From positions 57,080-121,079 of the IMG/VR virus record IMGVR_UViG_3300031823_000002: DNA of 64,000 nt; one strand, given 5' to 3'. The position numbers and the translations under genes are program-made. Under the pieces are notes generated by a model. It did not search any database. It had not been told where the DNA came from and saw only the letters and a program-made list of their open reading frames with translations. Positions 61,329 through 64,000 of this stretch are shown here, piece by piece (position 1 is the first letter of the stretch; each line of letters starts with the position of its first letter). Source of the DNA: a virus.

Positions 61329-62222
61329 ATGAGCACCACGCCGATCATTGAAGCCATGGAGCCGCTCAAACGGCTCACGAAAGATTTAGCCAAAGCAGCC
61401 GTCACCCTGTCACCCCACGAAGCGCGGTTTCTGGTAGACGCGTATTACATCATGCAGCACAACCGTATTTCCGCTGCGCATCAGGTACGCACGCTGGACA
61501 AAGGCGATGAGCCGCACAGCGTGATTGACTGGTTCGCAGTACAGAGCGAGATGCTGGAGAATCAGGTCAAACGCGCTCTGGATAAGTGGACCGACGGCCA
61601 GCCGGTCGCGGTCTGGGCGAAGTCGATCTGCGGAATCGGGCCGGTGATCGCGGCAGGGCTGGAAGCCAACATCGATATCAGCCGCTGCGAAACGGCAGGA
61701 CATATCTGGTCGTTTGCTGGACTGAACCCGGATATGAAGTGGGAGAAGAAAACCAAGCGGCCTTACAACGCTTCACTCAAAACCCTGTGCGCCTTTAAGC
61801 TGGGCGAGTCGTTCGTCAAGGTGCAGTCCAACGACAACGACATCTACGGCAGAGTCTTCGTCACCAGAAAGAAACAGGAAGCAGAGTGGAATGAAGCCCT
61901 GAAGTTTGCCGATCTGGCCAAAGAGAGAGCCACCAGCGTTAACAAGAAAACCGATGCCTACAAGGCGTACAGCGTGGGCAAGCTGCCCCCGGCCCACATC
62001 CATGCGCGGGCACGGCGCTACGCGGTAAAACTGTTTTTAGCGCATTACCATATGGTGGCCTACTTCGTGCATCACCAGAAGCTGCCGCCCTTTCCCTACG
62101 CCTTCTCGCACCTCGAAGGACACATCCACTTCATCGCGCCACCCCACGCCGATCTGGTGGATGGCCTGCTGCCTGCGCTCAAAAAGTACGAAGACGAACT
62201 GCGCAAGCGCGGGGAAAAATAA
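61329..62222 (+). CDS. Tas-like RNA-guide-associated protein (IS110-C/Nop-like domain, no nuclease), 297 aa
   Basis: Residues about 98-134 carry a Transposase_20 / IS110 C-terminal signature (CGIGPVIAAGLEANIDISRC, then AGHIWSFAGLNP), a domain related to the Nop domain of box C/D RNP proteins. Residues 1-95 are helical. Residues 135-297 are helical and basic, suited to RNA (RRYAVKLFLAHYHMVAYFVH). The IS110 N-terminal DEDD nuclease is absent, as are HNH and RuvC motifs. The gene is embedded in the guide array. By the TIGR-Tas scheme this would be a nuclease-less TasA-like protein that binds tigRNA. Start ATG with AGGAG (61314-61318), both formed by array sequence. Confidence 0.7.
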   Translation: MSTTPIIEAMEPLKRLTKDLAKAAVTLSPHEARFLVDAYYIMQHNRISAAHQVRTLDKGDEPHSVIDWFAVQSEMLENQVKRALDKWTDGQPVAVWAKSICGIGPVIAAGLEANIDISRCETAGHIWSFAGLNPDMKWEKKTKRPYNASLKTLCAFKLGESFVKVQSNDNDIYGRVFVTRKKQEAEWNEALKFADLAKERATSVNKKTDAYKAYSVGKLPPAHIHARARRYAVKLFLAHYHMVAYFVHHQKLPPFPYAFSHLEGHIHFIAPPHADLVDGLLPALKKYEDELRKRGEK

Positions 62223-62237
62223 AAATCCAAGCGACTG

Positions 62238-63310
62238 GAGAGCACTATAAAGAGGGAGTGAATCATAAATTGGGAGAGTGCCAGACATGGTGAGTGAACC
62301 ATGATTGCGGAGAGCACCATAAAAGAAGAGTGAACCAGAGTTCGAGTGAGCACCAAGAGTCCAGAGTTCGAGTGAACACCAAGAGTAGAGAGTGAAACCA
62401 GAAATCCGGAGAGTGCCAAGAATAAAGAGTGAACCCAGTGGTGGGAGCGTACCAATGATCTGGAGTGAATCCAACATCGCTGCGAGTGCCAGAGTACAAG
62501 AGTGAACCATCATCGGAGAGAGGACCATCTTACGGGAGTGAAAACCAAACATCGCGAGAGCACCCAGATCAGTGAGTGAACCAAGAAGCGTGGGAGTACC
62601 AGTGTCACTGAGTGAACCTAGTGGTGGGAGAGCGCCAATGTGTTGGAGTGAACCAGACAACCGGCGAGCACCATAGTGCAGGAGTGAACCACGGTCGAAG
62701 AGAGTGCCAAAAAGAGCAGAGTGAGCCATACGTGAAGCGGGTGCCATAGTACCTGAGCGAACCAACTAGGCATGCGAGTACCAATTCAAGGGAGTGAGCC
62801 AAGTCCCAAGAGAGCGCCACGAGGCAGGAGTTGAACCAGAATTGTTGCGAGCACCACATTAAGCGAGTGAACCAGCTTTAATGCGAGTACCAAAGCCAGC
62901 GAGTGAACCTGTGTACCAGAGGGCACCCAGATGAGTGAGTGAACCAATTATCACGCGAGCACCAGCGTCAAGGAGTGAACCATCATCAAAGCGAGCACCA
63001 CCGCACGGGAGTGAACCATACATCGAGAGAAGCACCAGAGAATCGGCGTGAAACCAAATTTGAGGAGAGTACCAGAGTTTGGGAGTGAGCCATTCAAAGA
63101 GAGCGTACCAAAGTGTAGGAGTGAACCGCACCACGGGAGAGTACCAGAATCAGGGAGTGAAACCATCTCCAACGCGAGCACCAATGTGCCTGAGTGAACC
63201 AGCGATCACGGCGAGCACCAAGACCAGAGAGTGAACCATCAATGAAGCGAGTGCCCAAACGAGAGAGTGAACCATCTCCCATGAGAGTGCCAGAAGTAGG
63301 GAGTGAGCCA
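62238..63310 (+). repeat. TIGR-like guide array, second block
   Basis: Same alternating A/B repeats and 8-nt spacers after the tas-like gene. It begins with B repeat GAGAGCACTA (62238-62247) and ends with A repeat GAGTGAGCCA (63301-63310), giving by eye 30 A repeats. A degenerate repeat end (AATCCA, then spacer AGCGACTG at 62230-62237) reaches back to the tas stop. The next gene's ribosome-binding site starts 11 nt after the last repeat. Includes a 26-bp tandem duplication at 62335-62386. Confidence 0.85.
62335..62386 (+). repeat. 26-bp tandem duplication inside the array
   Basis: 62335-62360 and 62361-62386 are the same 26-bp sequence apart from one G-to-A change. The unit breaks the normal 36-bp phase and contains parts of an A-type and a B-type repeat. 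It shows one way in which the array changes length. Confidence 0.8.
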
Positions 63311-63332
63311 AAGAAGTATCCCGGAGAAGAGA

Positions 63333-63572
63333 ATGGTTAAGATCGTTTTTGCCGCAACTTTGCCCAACGAATTGTTGCAGTCATTTTTGCAAACGATTCG
63401 CGATTTTGATATGGAGCACGACCCCAACCATGAGGGCAAGGTCCAGATTGAAATGTTGACCGAGTCTGACTGGCCGGTGGACAAGATGGCCGAGGTTCTG
63501 AGTTCGTTCACCCCCAAGCCGCAATTTATGTACGTCGAAAAATTCGATAAAACAGGCGAGTCTAAAAAATGA
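63333..63572 (+). CDS. hypothetical protein, 79 aa
   Basis: I choose ATG 63333 (CCGGAGAAGAG upstream) rather than the GTG at 63303, which lies in the last array repeat. Alpha/beta in look (MVKIVFAATLPNELLQSFLQ; MAEVLSSFTPKPQFMYVEKF). Its stop overlaps the next start. No family. Confidence 0.55.
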   Translation: MVKIVFAATLPNELLQSFLQTIRDFDMEHDPNHEGKVQIEMLTESDWPVDKMAEVLSSFTPKPQFMYVEKFDKTGESKK

Positions 63573-63901
63573 TCCACATGTTACAAGTCCTGTGCGGTCC
63601 AAAGCGGCACGCAATCTACGGCATCATGTACGACGACAAGGACATATCTCCAGCGGACGCGATGAAGGGGCTGGAGCTTATGGTCGAGGAAGATATAGCC
63701 CTTGGCAAACTCAATCGCCGCTGCGAAGTTTGCGACAAGCCTGTATTTAAATTCTTATACGAAGACGGCATCAGCAAAGAACAGGACTGGGCGAAGGCAA
63801 AAGCAATTTCTGAGCGGTTACAGGCCGAACAGATGGTGGCACGAGAATTCGCGCTGCGTTGGAAAGGGAGATGCACGTGGTCTGCGTGGATTGCTTCGTA
63901 A
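63569..63901 (+). CDS. hypothetical protein with CxxC pair, 110 aa
   Basis: ATGA overlap with the upstream stop. Contains a CEVC near residue 52 and helical segments (DAMKGLELMVEEDIALGKLN). Closely coupled with its neighbour. Function unknown. Confidence 0.5.
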   Translation: MIHMLQVLCGPKRHAIYGIMYDDKDISPADAMKGLELMVEEDIALGKLNRRCEVCDKPVFKFLYEDGISKEQDWAKAKAISERLQAEQMVAREFALRWKGRCTWSAWIAS

Positions 63902-63966
63902 AGCTCGTTCAGGAGCACACCGTCATACTCGGCGGATCGATACGGCACGGAGTGGTGATCGAATGA
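63871..63966 (+). CDS. possible 31-aa peptide
   Basis: ATG at 63871 within the end of the upstream gene (GGAAAGGGAG just before it) reads MHVVCVDCFVKLVQEHTVIL and ends at a TGA that overlaps the next ATG. Small but properly coupled; could be a zinc-type peptide (CVDC) or chance. Confidence 0.35.
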   Translation: MHVVCVDCFVKLVQEHTVILGGSIRHGVVIE

Positions 63967-64000
63967 GCATGATGTGGTTTGGGAAATGGCACCCTGCACC
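63963..64000 (+). CDS. start of a gene cut by the window end
   Basis: ATG at 63963 overlaps the preceding TGA and has GGAG about 11 nt upstream. Only 12 complete codons (MSMMWFGKWHPA) are in the window. Nothing can be said about the product. Confidence 0.4.
   Translation, partial: MSMMWFGKWHPA

Noticed and set aside
61329-62222. Active IS110 insertion sequence
   Set aside because: The N-terminal DEDD nuclease of IS110 transposases is missing, and no element ends are visible. The array continues on both sides instead.
59387-63282. Many minus-strand open frames of up to 264 aa with WFT/HSS-like repeats over the array
   Set aside because: The 36-bp period equals 12 codons, so any frame lacking a stop in one repeat tends to stay open. 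The peptides just echo the DNA repeats and have no natural composition.
59398-63310. CRISPR array
   Set aside because: Repeats are 10 nt and of two alternating kinds, and spacers are 8 nt. CRISPR repeats are 23-47 nt with spacers of 26-50 nt. No cas1, cas2 or effector genes are seen.
7194-63750. Scattered TTTAAA/AATTTAATT islands in GC-rich coding DNA
   Set aside because: A rough count is only about twofold above expectation, and the islands mostly spell Phe/Leu-Lys/Asn dipeptides. A proper hexamer count is needed before any meaning is given.
1-64000. tRNA genes, integrase, attachment sites, replication genes
   Set aside because: I looked for cloverleaf-like segments, tyrosine/serine recombinase and polymerase, helicase or primase signatures and saw none. 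Absence by eye does not exclude weak cases.

Overview
The window is a contiguous stretch of a tailed double-stranded DNA phage genome, probably podovirus-like. It carries a terminase, portal, scaffold-like protein and major capsid protein, then large fibres and internal virion proteins (including one of 2,458 aa). I see no tail sheath, tape-measure or tail-tube set. Coding is dense, GC-rich and mostly on the + strand, with many overlapping starts and stops. I see no integrase, replication module, tRNA or rRNA, so the genome probably extends beyond both ends. The host cannot be fixed from sequence; a soil-type bacterium is plausible, and Acidobacteriota is only a guess.

Layout. 1-8700: a left arm of very small genes, several of them zinc-ribbon mini-proteins, plus a J-domain protein, a winged-helix protein, an XRE-type protein and a small minus-strand pair. 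7801-16774: packaging and head genes. 16805-26079: three tandem virion paralogues beside the capsid gene, a neck-like protein, two paralogous glycine-rich fibres, a GH24 lysozyme and two holin-like membrane proteins. 26224-38418: tiny basic proteins, two very large fibres that start with signal peptides, a neck-like protein and a 1,217-aa structural protein. 38550-51640: likely ejected internal proteins, one with a lytic transglycosylase domain and one a giant polyvalent protein (GHKL ATPase plus HExxH motif) that appears to contain three nested out-of-frame genes. 51798-58122: a small membrane protein, a Cas4-like candidate, then a minus-strand cluster of glycosyltransferases, a methyltransferase and a protein with three C2H2 zinc fingers. 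58190-64000: a plus-strand unit led by an XRE-type regulator.

The most striking feature is at 59398-63310. About 3 kb of non-coding DNA consists of two alternating 10-nt repeats (GAGTGAACCA-like and GAGNGYRCCA-like) separated by unique 8-nt spacers, giving a 36-bp repeat-spacer-repeat-spacer period. By eye there are about 53 periods before and 30 after a gene for a 297-aa protein with an IS110 C-terminal-like (Transposase_20 / Nop-like) domain and no nuclease domain. This architecture matches the recently described TIGR-Tas (tandem interspaced guide RNA) dual-guide RNA systems, in a nuclease-less, TasA-like form. The tas-like gene sits inside the array and its start codon is part of a repeat.

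Regulation. Five late-gene starts are preceded by strong hairpins, several by a shared GACAC-containing block. A strong sigma70-type promoter at 58190-58218 next to an inverted repeat probably drives the XRE-array-tas unit, with an almost leaderless first gene.
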